Assembly: GCA_007258455.2 (NCBI GenBank)
Contig: VDFB02193867.1
Location: 532,695,071 to 532,759,070, forward strand
Source: Sequoia sempervirens
Lineage: Eukaryota; Streptophyta; Pinopsida; Cupressales; Cupressaceae
Length of the DNA stretch: 64,000 nucleotides
Direction of reading: 5' to 3'
Shown here: in pieces, positions 11,577-22,477 of the stretch
Position numbering within the stretch: the stretch's first letter is position 1
How the letters are laid out: each line of letters begins with the position of its first letter
Translations under genes and position numbers: made by a program
The notes under the pieces: model-generated
What the model saw: the letters and a program-made list of their open reading frames with translations, nothing else
Databases searched by the model: none
What the model was told of the DNA's origin: nothing

Positions 11577-12141
11577 TACACCCCACCAAGAAAAAGACCC
11601 TTGTCCCAAGTGGTAGAATATGCTCCAAGTATTGACCCTGCTGCTCCATTCTTCTTCAGTTGTGTTTGCTGCCTTCTTACCCTTAAATAATGTTTTTATA
11701 CCACTGCTCGAGACCTCATACTTGCACAAAAAAAGTCATTAGAAAGAAATAACCCTACACTTTCCTTGTTTTCATTCATATACTTGCAATTGTTCTTCAT
11801 TTTATGCATGCTTTGCCCTGTGATCAGTTTTGTGTTCCTTGAAGGATTGTGTGCACTCCTTACTATCCTCAGACCTTTCACACCTCTATCAACATATTCC
11901 CAAGCATTATAAACTCTATTTACCTTTACATCAGCACCTCCCACTATCTTTGTGACTTTACATTCAATAATAGGACACACTATGGTCCCAACAATCACTA
12001 CACCCTGCTCATTGAACTCCTTACGTATGCCACCCTGTTTCTCATACATTCCTGCAGATTTCATTAGCATTTATTATGTTAAAATCAGACTTTGACATGA
12101 GTTTTTCTACTGTCCTTTGCAAAATCAGATTGTTCACTACC
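11577..12141 (-). other. Element E 3' region after protease, with polypurine tract
   Basis: On the - strand it follows the protease stop and reaches the 3' LTR. It holds a 124-codon open stretch (12070 to 11696) that I do not recognise. The purine-rich run near 11577-11600 (- strand CTTGGTGGGGTGTA) borders the LTR and is the likely polypurine tract. Confidence 0.5.
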
Positions 12142-13746
12142 TTAACACCATTTGAAGGTGTTCCAATCACTGGTCCTAACATTATTACCCTGCTGCAAAT
12201 CATAAAATGCATTATCCCTTTTGTCTTCAAGCCTTAAGGGCTGCTTTCTACCAAACATAATCACTTTTGACTTACCTTTGATCTGCTCTCTTTCCTGCAA
12301 AGGAGTTAACTTATAGCTTTGATCATCCTTCCATATTGTGTAAGTATTGGCCCAACCATCATACATAGACCTTCTATCATATTTCCATGGCCTCCCCAAG
12401 AGAAGATGGCAACAATCCATTGGCAATATATCACATAAGATTCTATCCTTGTACTCCCCAATCTGGAAATCTACATAAGCTTGCTCATTCACCACTAAAG
12501 TTTGACTATCATTCACCCAAGAAACCTTGTAGGGTGCTACATGAGGTATCTTTTCTAGACTCAACTTATCTACCATTTCCCTAGACACCATGTTATCTTG
12601 AGAACCTGAATCAATAACAACTTGACACACTTTACCTTTGCATTTGCATGAGGTTCTGAATAAACTCCTTCTTTGGCTCATGTCTTCTTCCTTTGGTGTT
12701 TGCAACAATGTTCTTCTCATCATGAGTGCCTCTCCTACTTTTGGATCTTCAGGCCTACTTATACTTGTAGAACTTTCATACTCTTCCTCTTGAATCAATT
12801 GTGTTCTTCTCTCATTCCTCCTATCACCACTTGAAGTTGCACCTTGATTTTGAGGATACTTAAAGAAGGGGTGTCCAAATTCATTACACTTGAAACATCT
12901 ACCTGAAAACTTATTGAAATCCCTCTTTGACTTGAAGTTTGTTCTTCCACCTCTCCATCCACCTCTTGATTCATGAGCTTGTACCTTGCTTTTATCAACC
13001 TCTTCATGTCCTTCCTTGGATTTCCTTGAACCTCTTCCTCTATTCACACCACCTCTACCCCTTGCTTGTCTCTCTTGTCTCCTTTTGATTCTATCTTCTT
13101 CCCTCATTGCCATTTGAAAGCATTCTTCAACTATTTTAGGTGGATTGAGGATGATCTCATCCCTTATATTCAACCTCAAACCACTCAAGTATCTAGCCAC
13201 TCTCTCCACTTCATCTTCATTGTGTCCTACTCTTATACACAATCTATGAAACTCTTCAGTGTAAGACATCACATCCATTTCTCTTTGCTTTAATTCTTGC
13301 AATTTCATGAAAGTTTGAATAGCATAATTTGTTGGTAAGAATTGAGCCTTAACTTTTTCTACCATTCTATCCCAAGAAAATATTTTAGGCTTACCTTTCT
13401 TGACTATATCCTCTTGCACAAAATTCCACCATGTAAGAGCTGGTCCTTTCAACTTTGTCTTTGCATACTTAACCTTCTTGATGTCATCAATATCTTCAAA
13501 CTCAAAAAAGTTATCCAAATTATCAATCCATGCTATAACTTCTTCACTATCCATCTTACCTCCATACATGGGCACAAAAACTTTTACCTTAGGATTATTG
13601 TCACCCTTGAACACTTTTAGCATCCTAACCATTCTTCTTTTATTAGGATCTAGTTCATCTTCTTCATCTGGAACTGGAGGATCCCCTTCAGCCTCTTCAT
13701 CACTTTGCTCTTCATCTACAACTCCTCTCCTTTGATTCTTCTCCAA
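12142..13746 (-). CDS. Element E Gag-protease polyprotein
   Basis: This 534-codon frame is the longest uninterrupted one in the window. Order on the - strand: acidic N-terminus (residues 1-35); a retrotransposon gag domain (about 80-215; ALTWWNFVQED, FLPTNYAIQTFMKLQELKQ); a basic RG-rich stretch (225-275); a zinc knuckle CFKCNEFGHPFFKYP whose last ligand is Tyr instead of Cys; then an aspartic protease with VVIDSGSQDNMVS and CHLLLGRPWKYDR. Gag packages RNA and the protease matures it. The frame ends after the protease, and no RT follows. It starts about 160 bp after the primer binding site. The open frame suggests fairly recent activity in trans, but the knuckle change may weaken RNA binding. 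Confidence 0.88.
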   Translation of the reverse strand: MEKNQRRGVVDEEQSDEEAEGDPPVPDEEDELDPNKRRMVRMLKVFKGDNNPKVKVFVPMYGGKMDSEEVIAWIDNLDNFFEFEDIDDIKKVKYAKTKLKGPALTWWNFVQEDIVKKGKPKIFSWDRMVEKVKAQFLPTNYAIQTFMKLQELKQREMDVMSYTEEFHRLCIRVGHNEDEVERVARYLSGLRLNIRDEIILNPPKIVEECFQMAMREEDRIKRRQERQARGRGGVNRGRGSRKSKEGHEEVDKSKVQAHESRGGWRGGRTNFKSKRDFNKFSGRCFKCNEFGHPFFKYPQNQGATSSGDRRNERRTQLIQEEEYESSTSISRPEDPKVGEALMMRRTLLQTPKEEDMSQRRSLFRTSCKCKGKVCQVVIDSGSQDNMVSREMVDKLSLEKIPHVAPYKVSWVNDSQTLVVNEQAYVDFQIGEYKDRILCDILPMDCCHLLLGRPWKYDRRSMYDGWANTYTIWKDDQSYKLTPLQEREQIKGKSKVIMFGRKQPLRLEDKRDNAFYDLQQGNNVRTSDWNTFKWC

Positions 13747-13908
13747 AGCAGATATCCTTGCTATAGTAGCATCTTGATATTATTTATATATCCTCTCCTT
13801 CCTTTCCAATTGCTCCTTCAACTTTTGTATTCCTTTAAACATTGCACTAGCCTTTGGAGGCATGCTTCACAACCTACAAAATCAAACAACCAACAACAAG
13901 ATCTTGTG

Positions 13909-13926
13909 CCTGATGCTCTGATACCA
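13909..13926 (-). other. Element E primer binding site
   Basis: On the - strand TGGTATCAGAGCATCAGG starts three bases after the 5' LTR. It matches the initiator Met-tRNA 3' end and fixes the element's orientation. Confidence 0.93.
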
Positions 13927-13929
13927 CTT

Positions 13930-15384
13930 TGATGTAGAACCAAGGTGGACATAAACTTGAAATGAAAAATAACAGATGGTCAACCCAAATTTCAAATCAA
14001 ATCAAAAGAACTTCACAAATCCACTTGTTAGGTTCATTCTTTCCACCAACACAGCCAAACAGCTTCAAGGGAATTTTCACCCAACTTTCCCAAAAGACTC
14101 ACCAAATAAATAATGGATTTAGACACTCATTAAGGACTTACACATACTTCAATATCAATTATAACTCCTTTGGACTAGTTTAGACTTCCAATACACTCAC
14201 CATGGGAAAAACAAGGAAAAGAGGTCAATTTAACAAAGGAAGTACCATTCAAACTTATCCAATCACCTTGAAACCTTGGGGAAGCAAATTAAATGTCCCA
14301 AAACCATAGAATCCACAATTGGTTTGCACCTATACAGCCATAAACACTCCCAACTGAAAAAACCTCCTTTTCTAATGCAAAAACAAGGGTTTCATCAAAA
14401 TCTTCATTCCCAGACTTGAATAAACAAATAAATGGTCCAAAAACCTTTCATAGTGTCTACCTTGACATTTTAAATGCTTACAAACCCAACTCCATCAATA
14501 ATTCATTGAAAAGTACTTCAAAACCATCACTTTTGAAGGAAAAAATTGCATTTTCAGCCCTAGGGCATCACACATTCACCACAAAAATGATTTATTTTGA
14601 TGAAAAATTAATTGGAAAATCTAACCTAATACATTTTCAACCAATCCACTAAGTTACAGAAGAAAATAGTGGGTGGATTGGTCAAAATCTCATTTTTTTG
14701 CCTTCAAAGCCCTTAATGCAAGGAAAACAGGGTACTTGCAACAAATTTTCAATTTCTCTCACAAAACAATGAATGAGAAATCCAAATAAAAATAATATGA
14801 AATTAAATACATATACACACATTCAATGAAGTTTTCAGACCATTATGAGATTGTACAGGTCCGTACAACAGGAAATAATTCTGGAAAATAGTGAAAAAAA
14901 CACAGAAAATGCACCAAAAACTATGGTATTCTTGTTGTGCGAGTTTTTTACACCTCCATAAACCTTGATTCGAGCCTTAGAAATAATATTATAAAATTTA
15001 GAAGCCATAACCACCTCCAAAACAACCAAATTTCACCTAATCACCCTTTAAATGACTAATTTTTCAAATCAACACAATTTTGACAACATTTGCAATATTT
15101 TGCATTTTTGCCATTATTGAACTTTTAAGACTCTAAATACCTATAGACACCTGAAATATGGTCATTTAGACCTTATTTAACTCTTATTAAGACTTCTATA
15201 CTCAAAAACAACAAAATCCCTTCATTTACCCAATTTGACATCTTTGACAATTTTGACAAATTTTCAAGTTTTCACACACTTTCCAATGTCTTCATGGAAC
15301 AAAGATGAAATCATGTTAAAATGACTTTCTAAACCTTTTGAACTCCTATTATTGACACCAAAAGGTGTTGGTTCTCCTACACCA
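13930..15384 (-). repeat. Element E 5' LTR (right copy)
   Basis: On the + strand it runs from TGATGTAGAACC to CCTACACCA, next to the GGCCA duplication. It matches the left LTR along its full length. Confidence 0.93.
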
Positions 15385-17199
15385 GGCCAATTTTCTTATG
15401 TTTTCTAACACACGTGGTATGATGCATCAAGGTATAGAGAATTAGGATGGCATTGTACCTAGTGTGATGGACTTTGACTTAACAATCAGATAGGAGTATC
15501 CTTGTTCACACCTGACATACAAAAACCTTGCTAGGATGCACTTTAAAAGTTTCAAACACCTTATACCAAAACATGGAAAGGTACAACCTATCAATGCAAT
15601 AGTCAACAAGTTGCCGAAAACACCCTCCATAGATACCTAACAAAGCAAGTATTCACCAAGTTATATTACAAGAACATCCAATGAGCGAAAAAAACAAAAG
15701 TAATGATCATTGCCCCATTCCTATTTCTATAAATCATCTGTTCAGATATCATTGAGAAGTCCTTGGAATGAGCGCAATAAGATAAGTCAAAAGACAAAGA
15801 TAAAGTAAACAAACAAACTAATGTTCTTCAATACCGCTAACCAGAAGGGAATGCGTTTTTAAGGATAGGGACTAAAACTATTGCCAAAAGATAATGCCCA
15901 TTGTAGGAAGGATACATCCTAGGACATATTAGTCGATGGTGGCATGTCATTTTGTTTATCCTAAGTGTTCTTTCGAATGATTGATATGGGACCAATTGGA
16001 TGATAGATTATTGACACAAAGAGTTGACCAACTTGTTTACGTACCGACTTAGACCTCAGACTTGACATTTTGAGTTTCCACTTTTAACCTACTAGACTTG
16101 TTTCTAATTGTTTCACCAAAGGTTGAGGTTGGCGATTGTTTATTATGAGTGATGTTATTGTGGGTGTAAGTGAGATGAGACAGATGATTTTTTTTTGAAT
16201 ATTTGGATTTTTTTGATGTTTTTGAAATGTTTTGAGGCTATTTTTAGCGTTTTTGAAGATTTTTTAAATGTTTTGATTTTTTTATTTTCTAATTTTTTGG
16301 GGTTTTATAATATTTTGACCAAGAGACTAACCTAAAGACCTATCCTAGGGTCCTTGGGGGCTGATCAATAGACTAGCCTTGCCTACGTTATACATGTAGA
16401 GACCACGTAGTTCGACTGGTGACTTGACTGATTTATAGATGAAGATATACATGATGACATGTCAAATTATTTTGAAAGACTCCTAAAGGATTGACCTAAG
16501 TGTCTCAGGGGATGATCAAAGATCAACCTTGCCTATGTTCAAGGCTCAGAGACCCATAGTTCGATAAGAATTTTTTTTTTGACTTTTTTTTGACTTTTGA
16601 CCTGTTTTTGGATTTTTTGATATGTTTTGAATGTTTTTGAATTTTGTGCTTTTTCTAATGTTTTTGGATTTTATGATGTTTTGATGTTTTTGGATTTTCT
16701 GATTTGAGGACTTCAAGAATATACACGAATCCAATCCAATCATAACATGCCCCCAACATGATGTAATAGACTACTCTAATAAAGGCGGGACAAAGTGACC
16801 TTGGGAATGGGTTGAGTAGTATTAGGAGGGATCATGATATGAACAGCAGGCCAAGCTATGGTGCGGATGCAAATGGATGGAGATCTAAATGCGATGGATG
16901 ATGCAAAAAAAGTCGTAAAGATCTTGGTGGATGGAAAGTGCTTATTTACACAAGGTGCCTGTTTGCCAGGTTTTCACCAAGGTACTTGTCCAAAGTGCCA
17001 TCGAAGTGGTTTTCACTAGAGGACGATTTTTCTCTTTACTATTTTTGATCCTTTTTTGAATTTTTTTTGGATTTTTTTCTTTTTTGATTTTTTTGTTGTC
17101 ACCAAGATGCCTGCTTGCCAGGTTTTTGCCAAGGTAACCATTTTTTTAGGACATTTTCTATTTTATTTTTTATTTTTTTGGTTCTATACCTTGAAATAT
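15385..17199 (-). other. Tat-B spacer after pol
   Basis: Non-coding. Read on the - strand it matches Tat-D from about 49380 to 51620, including a block about AAAACCTGGCAAACAGGCACC near 16950-17060 and an A/C-rich repeat zone (16190-16700). These matches show that B and D belong to one family and that the long spacer after pol is native to it. Poly-T runs on the + strand dominate 16180-16700 and 17040-17180. Confidence 0.75.
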
Positions 17200-17586
17200 T
17201 TAGGCATAAAACCTTTTGAGATGAGAGTTATTCGTGGGTTTTTGCAGAGGTTCCCCTTTAGGTGTCGATAAATGATATGCCCGTAACTTATAACTTGATG
17301 TGATAATGAATGGTCCCAACCAATTGGGTTCAAATTTTATTTTGTTGCTTGGGTTTGGGACATTCTTTTGATTCTCTTTTAATACTAGTTCTCTGACTTG
17401 GAAAGTATTGCTTCTAATTTGCTTATTATAGCTCCTCTTGAGTCTATTTTGATAGACTTGCAAATGATTTAAAGTGTCTATACGCCACTCATCTAGTACC
17501 TCCAGCTCATTTAGTCTTGATACTTGGTACTCTTCATCCATGATGAGGTTTTGTAGTGATATCCTAAGTGATGGAGACTCGATCTC
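17200..17586 (-). pseudogene. Tat-B integrase C-terminal region
   Basis: A 113-codon frame (17541 to 17200) plus an upstream extension reads EIESPSLRISL, then LNELEVLDEWRIDTLNHLQ, TFQVRELVLKENQK, FEPNWLGPFII and HLKRFYA. This is the usual end of gypsy Pol, where the integrase tail binds DNA. It is on the - strand, the same as the element. It should join directly to the integrase core, but the core lies next door in the opposite orientation. Confidence 0.83.
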
Positions 17587-18049
17587 ATTGGAAAAATCAT
17601 GCCCACTTCATCTAACGGCCACATGTTCATCATAACTGCCACATAATACTTTACTAAGTGGGTGGAAACCATTGCCATGATGTATATAACTGGGAAGTAG
17701 ATATTAAAGTTCATCTTGAACTATCTCATTTGCTGCTATGGTGTCCCACAAGCCATTATCTCAAATAATGGGACACCATTCAAAAATCAGGATGTCCATG
17801 ACTTATGTGAAAAATTTAAAATCCAACATCGCTTCTCCACCCCATACTATCCCCAGGGCAATTGCCAAGCATAAGCCACTAATAAAACCATTTTGAAAAT
17901 CCTCAAGAAAAAAGTCAATGATGCAGGTTGTGACTGGAATTTGCAGCTTAATCCCACCCTCTGGGCCTAATGAACTACTATATGCACACCCACCGGTGCC
18001 ACCACTTTTTCCCTGGTCTATAGATTAGAAGTAGTACAACATGAAAAAA
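17573..18049 (+). pseudogene. Tat-B integrase core, inverted
   Basis: On the + strand, opposite to the element, the blocks read WRLDLIGKIMPTSSNGHMF, YFTKWVETIAM, SNNGTPFKNQ, FSTPYYPQGNCQA (stop) ATNK, then LQLNPTLWA and TPTGATTFSLVYRLEVV. These match the Tat integrase core as I recall it. The first catalytic Asp is kept, the second is Asn (SDNGTPF expected), and the Glu is a TAG. The segment ends at VVQHE, exactly where the C-terminal piece should begin, and then hits the 5' LTR at 18050. It looks like an in-place inversion after loss of gag, protease and RT. Confidence 0.82.
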
Positions 18050-19337
18050 TGTACGAATCCCAATCCTAATACCTGAAAAACAACATGAACAAACACATTA
18101 GAAGATGAAATGCAAGCAAGAACAAGGATTCCTCAAGAAATTCATTTGAATAGAAAAAGAGATAGAATATGACATGAAGAACACAATGAAATTGGAAAGC
18201 ATGTCAAATCCTATTCTAAAGCAAACAAACTCCTAATCTCTTGAGAGAATTGGTGCCAATTTGATCTGAAAATCGGCCCTTTCCCAACTTCAATGATGTA
18301 ATGGTGATTTGATGAAGAAATTTGATCCACTTTGTTGATGCTTGATGAGTACTCCAATGGAAAAATCTGCATAACCTAGCTAAGATTCAATGATAATGGA
18401 TGAAGTTTTCTAATGAGTTTCAGGAGCATAATAAGTTTACTCAAATTGTGGATGTTGAAATGAGGAGTTTAGCCTCATATTAATAGATGAGATTGATGGA
18501 TGAATGCCCAAAATAGAGCAATGTGGGACTAAGAATTAACCAATGGAAAAGTGCCACTTGTCAACCTATGAGTGGATGGAGGATGTGCAAGTTTTCAGGA
18601 TTGTGCCAATAAATGCATATTTTTGAATTTTGAATTTGTTGAAATGACATGCAAGAGGGAAGGAAGAATGCATTGAATGCCACTTGGATCAAGGTAAAGG
18701 ACATGTAAGAGAGAGTAAATGCCTTTTTGGATGTACATGTCAACTTGGATTTTGAATTCAAACTTGAAGAATATTCCCTAAAAGATGCCTTGTTGAGGAA
18801 AATAAAGATTTAATAAATAAAATAAGTTTATTTTCATGTGCAAGTGGTAAAAGCTAGAGGATGAGACATAAGAGGAGATTAAATTAATCAAAGTTAATTA
18901 ATTTAATGAAGGGGGTTAAATGATGTGACTTATTTGACTTAAATTTATGGATTTATTTAAATCAAATATGAAAAGAATGTGATAAGGGATTACTTAAATA
19001 AATATTTTGATTTATTTAATTAAAAGAGATGATGTTAGATTAAACTAAATAATGTTTTAATTTATTTAATTTAATAGATAGACTTAAGAGATTTAATCAA
19101 ATAAAATTAATTATTTAATTAAATAGGATAATTAGATCGAAATGGTTAATTTAATTATTGAGAAGAGGTGACTTAATTAGATAACTAATTTAATTAATTA
19201 AGAGAGGAATATTGATGAATTTAATCATATAAAGATATTTGATTAAATGGTTAGACTGAAGGATGATTCAGGATGAAACAATGTTAGTGGTCATGATTAG
19301 ATGCACAATGTCAATCAATACATTTTACATGTCTACA
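18050..19337 (-). repeat. Tat-B 5' LTR (right copy)
   Basis: On the + strand it starts TGTACGAATCCC and ends CATGTCTACA, followed by GTAAG. It matches 4818-6100. No primer binding site lies inside of it, because the inverted integrase segment abuts it directly. Confidence 0.92.
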
Positions 19338-19342
19338 GTAAG
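19338..19342. repeat. Target-site duplication of Tat-B, right copy
   Basis: GTAAG, identical to 4813-4817. Confidence 0.95.
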
Positions 19343-19716
19343 TATTCATGGATATGTGGATTTAGATTGGGCAACTGACATTGATGGTTGAAGATCCACC
19401 AATGGATATGTGTTCACGATGAATGGTGGTGCTATAAGTTGGATGAGTAAGTCCAAGGCTATAGTCACTTTATCCATGACAGAAGTAGAGTACATGGCAG
19501 TTACTCATGCTTTAAAGGAAGCCATTGGCTTAAGAGGTTGCATTTAGATATTGGTTTTGATGTAAGATAGATTATTGTATGTCACGACAATCAATGTTCC
19601 ATTTACTTAGCAAAGAATCCCACTTTCCATGCCAGAACATAGCACATTGATGTTAAGTTTCATTTTGGTCATGATATGGTAGAATATGGAAGGGTGATAT
19701 TGGGGAAGGTCGTGAT
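19338..19716 (+). pseudogene. Copia-A RNase H, middle part
   Basis: The frame broken at 4812 resumes with SIHGYVDLDWATD, STNGYVFTMNGGAISWMSK, then TEVEYMAVTHALKEA, the standard copia RNase H blocks. Stops follow (TAG near 19545). The region ends with VILGKV at the insertion of H, whose removal continues the frame to VDTLRNVANAL at 21030. Confidence 0.88.
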
Positions 19717-21015
19717 GTAGAGGAAAACTCCCCTCTACCAAAAACTTCAAAAACTAAACCACAACTTGCAATACTCTACAAAAAACACTTTTCCCAAACT
19801 AATTGCAACAAACAATAGATCTTTTACCTCAAGTTCACTATTCTAAGCTCAAATTATAAACATGATTACACAACTAGGCCATTATTGACAATTACATTAT
19901 CAATTAGTTGTAAAATTTAAATTTAGACAAAACCATTTACAAAATTCAAAGCTGAAGGTAATTCAAACATATCTACTCAAATTTTACAAGCCATTTCAAC
20001 CTGTGCTTGATGCTCTTCTAAAAAAAAATTTCTTGATGTAATCACTCCTTTATCTTCAACACCCTTCAATTACTCATGCCAGAGATGAAATACCTTTACA
20101 CACATGACCACCCTTCAATAATCTCTTATTGGATATTTCTACTAATCTAGCCCCACTTATATTTTCTTTTAAACTTGGCACAACCTTCTCTCCTCTCCTC
20201 ACTGCACACAATGGCAATGGTACACAACCTTCCAAGTTGCTATCCATTTAAGTTAAATCCCCAAATCATATACAACCCCTCAAAACCAATTCAACACAAC
20301 CTCCTCCCTTATTCCCCCCAATCGATCTCTACATATGTTATATATTTTAATTCCTCGGATTGCTCTCTGTGATGCTTCAGTTGTCCAATGGAATCTCTTC
20401 ATTCTCTATGGTGACACAACCCCTCAACTTCCAAGTTGTCCCAATATCTAATGAACCCCTTCAGATCCAAACTTGGCAAGCTTTGTTTGTGTTTAAATCT
20501 ACATTTTTTTGTAACGTGAGCAAAAAGTCTTTTTCCTTCTAAACTTCTATCTATTTCCTCATATTTTGGAAATATCAAAATCCAAGCATTGACCTTCCTC
20601 CAGTTGCATGGATATTTCAATTCAATCTCTATGCGGCTCCTTCACATCTCTATCTTTTGTTTCTTATAGTTTAAAAAATTCATCTTTTTTACATCTAGTA
20701 ATCATTGTAGTTGATGGTTTATTCAATTCCATCACATATACAAATCACATATTCATTGTTATGGTACTCCTTTTTACCCTATTATGTCTTGGGTAATACA
20801 ATAATGCTTGAATATGGTTATGACTTCCAAAAGCTTACAAATTAGTGGCAAGAATATATCAATCAATCTGACCTTTTTATGCATTAATTATGGAGAATCC
20901 ATAAAATTTAAGAGGTTTAGGCATTGAAAGCAACAAAATAAAACCAAACCAAAACAAAAACTATGGAAAACAAATCAATAGTTTTCTTTGGGTGGTGCTG
21001 ATCACAGTCCACCAA
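19717..21015. mobile_element. Insert H: 1.3 kb, possible solo LTR
   Basis: CGTGAT occurs at 19711-19716 and 21016-21021. Deleting one copy plus the insert restores the copia RNase H frame, so this is a real insertion. It can be read as starting TGTAGAGGAAAAC with a 5-bp duplication CGTGA. The right end is ...CCACCAA, one base beyond CA. Its size suits a solo LTR. The first 22 bp hold a small inverted repeat (GTAGAGG and CCTCTAC). No coding domain and no second copy are in the window. A non-autonomous DNA element is an alternative. Confidence 0.65.
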
Positions 21016-21135
21016 CGTGATCATGCACTAAGTTGACACTTTGAGAAATGTTGCAAATGCACTAATGAAGTTAGTGAGCACAAATAAGTTTAGATGGTGT
21101 GTTATTTCCATGGGCCTTGGAGCCTTGAGCAGTTG
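21016..21135 (+). pseudogene. Copia-A RNase H C-terminal end
   Basis: NVANALMKLVSTNKFRWCV at about 21038-21094 matches the usual NVADALTK-type end of copia Pol. The stop TGA follows near 21133, about 30 bp before the polypurine tract. Confidence 0.82.
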
Positions 21136-21163
21136 ATTAAAGATGACTTCATGACAAGTCTTT

Positions 21164-21177
21164 GACAGGTGGGAGAT
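21164..21177 (+). promoter_or_regulatory. Copia-A polypurine tract
   Basis: ACAGGTGGGAGAT directly precedes the TGTTGAG start of the 3' LTR, the standard plant copia layout. Confidence 0.88.
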
Positions 21178-21668
21178 TGTTGAGATAACTATATCTCAAC
21201 TTGTTTTAAGCGATGGATGACTAATTGATCACATGAAGGAATTTAACGTGAAATGCAATGCTTCTATGCAATTAGCAATGGATCTATTCACAACAGTGAT
21301 TGCATTTTTTGTAACTACCAAAAATAATAAACAGAGTCCATGTTACAACACAATTATCTTCATGCAGACTTTTTACTTGAGTGGTGGTTGTAATATCTCT
21401 ACCAGTTGTTATGTACAAAATATTGTGCTTTTGGTGTGTGGGGTTTTTTATATGGAAAGGTTTTCCCCATGTAAATCTGTGTATTATGGTATTATTATTT
21501 TATGCATACATTATGATATTATTATTTTATATATATGTTTGAATGTGTTTCATTCACTATAACATGAAACACACTATAACAGTTTAAGGATTTGTATGGA
21601 TTTGCATTATCTCCCCCACACATATTAGTGTTGGAAGCATTGTTCCACAAGAACTTTACTTCCTATCA
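21178..21668 (+). repeat. Copia-A 3' LTR
   Basis: It matches the 5' LTR but lacks about 230 bp after position 21412. It has a small local duplication of a TATTATTATTTTAT stretch (about 21487-21530). It ends CCTATCA. Confidence 0.9.
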
Positions 21669-22119
21669 AAACATTTAGAGAACCAACTATTAAAAAGGAT
21701 ACTGATTTTAGGGATAGATTTTAAGATTAGCACTAGAAATAATTTTTTACATATTGAAAATTAAAAGAAAATTTTCTTTTACTGAATATTAAAATTCTCT
21801 CGTGATTATGATAGGTAATGTTCATGGTTTTGTTTAGTAGCAATCTATTTTAAATTCTTCAAATGTGTTTTGTGAAATAATGTAAGACATTCTAGAATGA
21901 AGGAATATGAAGATAAATTACATAGATTATTTTGTACAATTCTTTTTTATCAAGATTATATATCATTCTTAAATTAATTTTGTTATTCACTATTTGAATA
22001 CAAATTTATGCTAATATTTTCATTATTATCATGTTGATATATTTGAACATAAGTAAGAGGTATTTTTGCCATACAAAATTTAAATGGTGTTGTAAGTTAA
22101 CTTAGCTTAATTTTGGGTA
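21669..22119. other. AT-rich flank, nothing recognised
   Basis: Host-side sequence just right of Copia-A. There is no coding frame above chance and no repeat match inside the window. Confidence 0.45.
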
Positions 22120-22195
22120 ATCTCAATTGTTGAGCATGTTTGAGTTGGAGTAGTACTAGGATGAGTGACCTCCCGAGAAGGCCCAATGCTTCACC
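22120..22195 (+). pseudogene. 5S rRNA-like fragment (3' half)
   Basis: GAGTAGTACTAGGATGAGTG after a GTTGAGCATGTTTGAG stretch, then GACCTCCCGAGAAG, lines up with the Pol III internal control region of plant 5S rRNA: A box, intermediate element and C box, with about one change in six. The first half of 5S is not recognisable. This could be a dispersed 5S pseudogene, or part of a 5S-derived mobile element such as a Cassandra-type LTR or a 5S-headed SINE. No partner LTR or A-tail is seen nearby. It is not a working rRNA gene. Confidence 0.72.
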
Positions 22196-22477
22196 TCTGT
22201 TGCCTAAACCCAATGAATGGTAAATTGACCATTCTTTTTCATCAGAAGATGGATTCTTATGAACCGTCATTATTAAATATGGATCAATAAATCTGACTAA
22301 AAAACTACACAATTGAATCACACAAATTTATTATGTTGATTATAATCTTTTATATCATATCTATAAAAGTTTTGATTAATAATATCCCGTCGCTTAATGG
22401 AACATTCTTTCAGTTGTATAAAAAATCAATACATACGGTCTCTGTAGTTATTTTATTTTTATTTTGTGGTTACAGCT

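Larger units (their letters stand above)
10119..15384 (-). mobile_element. Element E: gag-protease-only LTR retrotransposon
   Basis: LTRs of 1458 and 1455 bp, a perfect 5-bp duplication (GGCCA), a primer binding site and a gag-protease frame are all present. The 2.35 kb interior has no reverse transcriptase, RNase H or integrase. It must have been moved by enzymes from another element. The LTR pair differs at about 2 of the first 90 bases, so it is younger than Tat-B around it. The Gag and protease resemble Ty3/gypsy types. Confidence 0.93.
4818..19337 (-). mobile_element. Tat-B: rearranged Ty3/gypsy element, antisense in Copia-A
   Basis: LTR-like copies at 4818-6100 and 18050-19337 are flanked by the perfect 5-bp duplication GTAAG. 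The - strand orientation is shown by three things: the polypurine tract beside the left LTR, the integrase C-terminal region on the - strand, and homology to Tat-D in the opposite direction. Read on the - strand the order is: 5' LTR, integrase core (inverted), integrase C-terminus, long spacer, element E, TG-rich spacer, PMD gene (antisense), 3' LTR. The primer binding site, gag, protease and RT are missing. The Tat-lineage call comes from recalled integrase motifs. Confidence 0.88.
425..21668 (+). mobile_element. Copia-A: Ty1/copia LTR retrotransposon with nested insertions
   Basis: Two related LTRs (425-1109 and 21178-21668) flank a decayed copia internal region. The order is primer binding site, gag, protease, integrase, reverse transcriptase, RNase H, polypurine tract. 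Integrase before reverse transcriptase is the copia order. The body is split by Tat-B (4818-19337) and insert H (19717-21015). Without these inserts it would be about 5.4 kb, normal for copia. I find no convincing 5-bp target duplication: TCATA stands before the 5' LTR and AAACA after the 3' LTR. Many stops and altered catalytic residues show a long-dead copy. Confidence 0.93.

Noticed and set aside
13342..13735. Long + strand frames over 13342-13735
   Set aside because: They are antisense shadows of the element E Gag frame.
18030..18049. Looked for a primer binding site inside the Tat-B 5' LTR
   Set aside because: The sequence is the end of the inverted integrase segment, and no tRNA-like match exists.
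20175..20620. Short frames in insert H as genes
   Set aside because: Under 75 codons, on both strands, with no motif.
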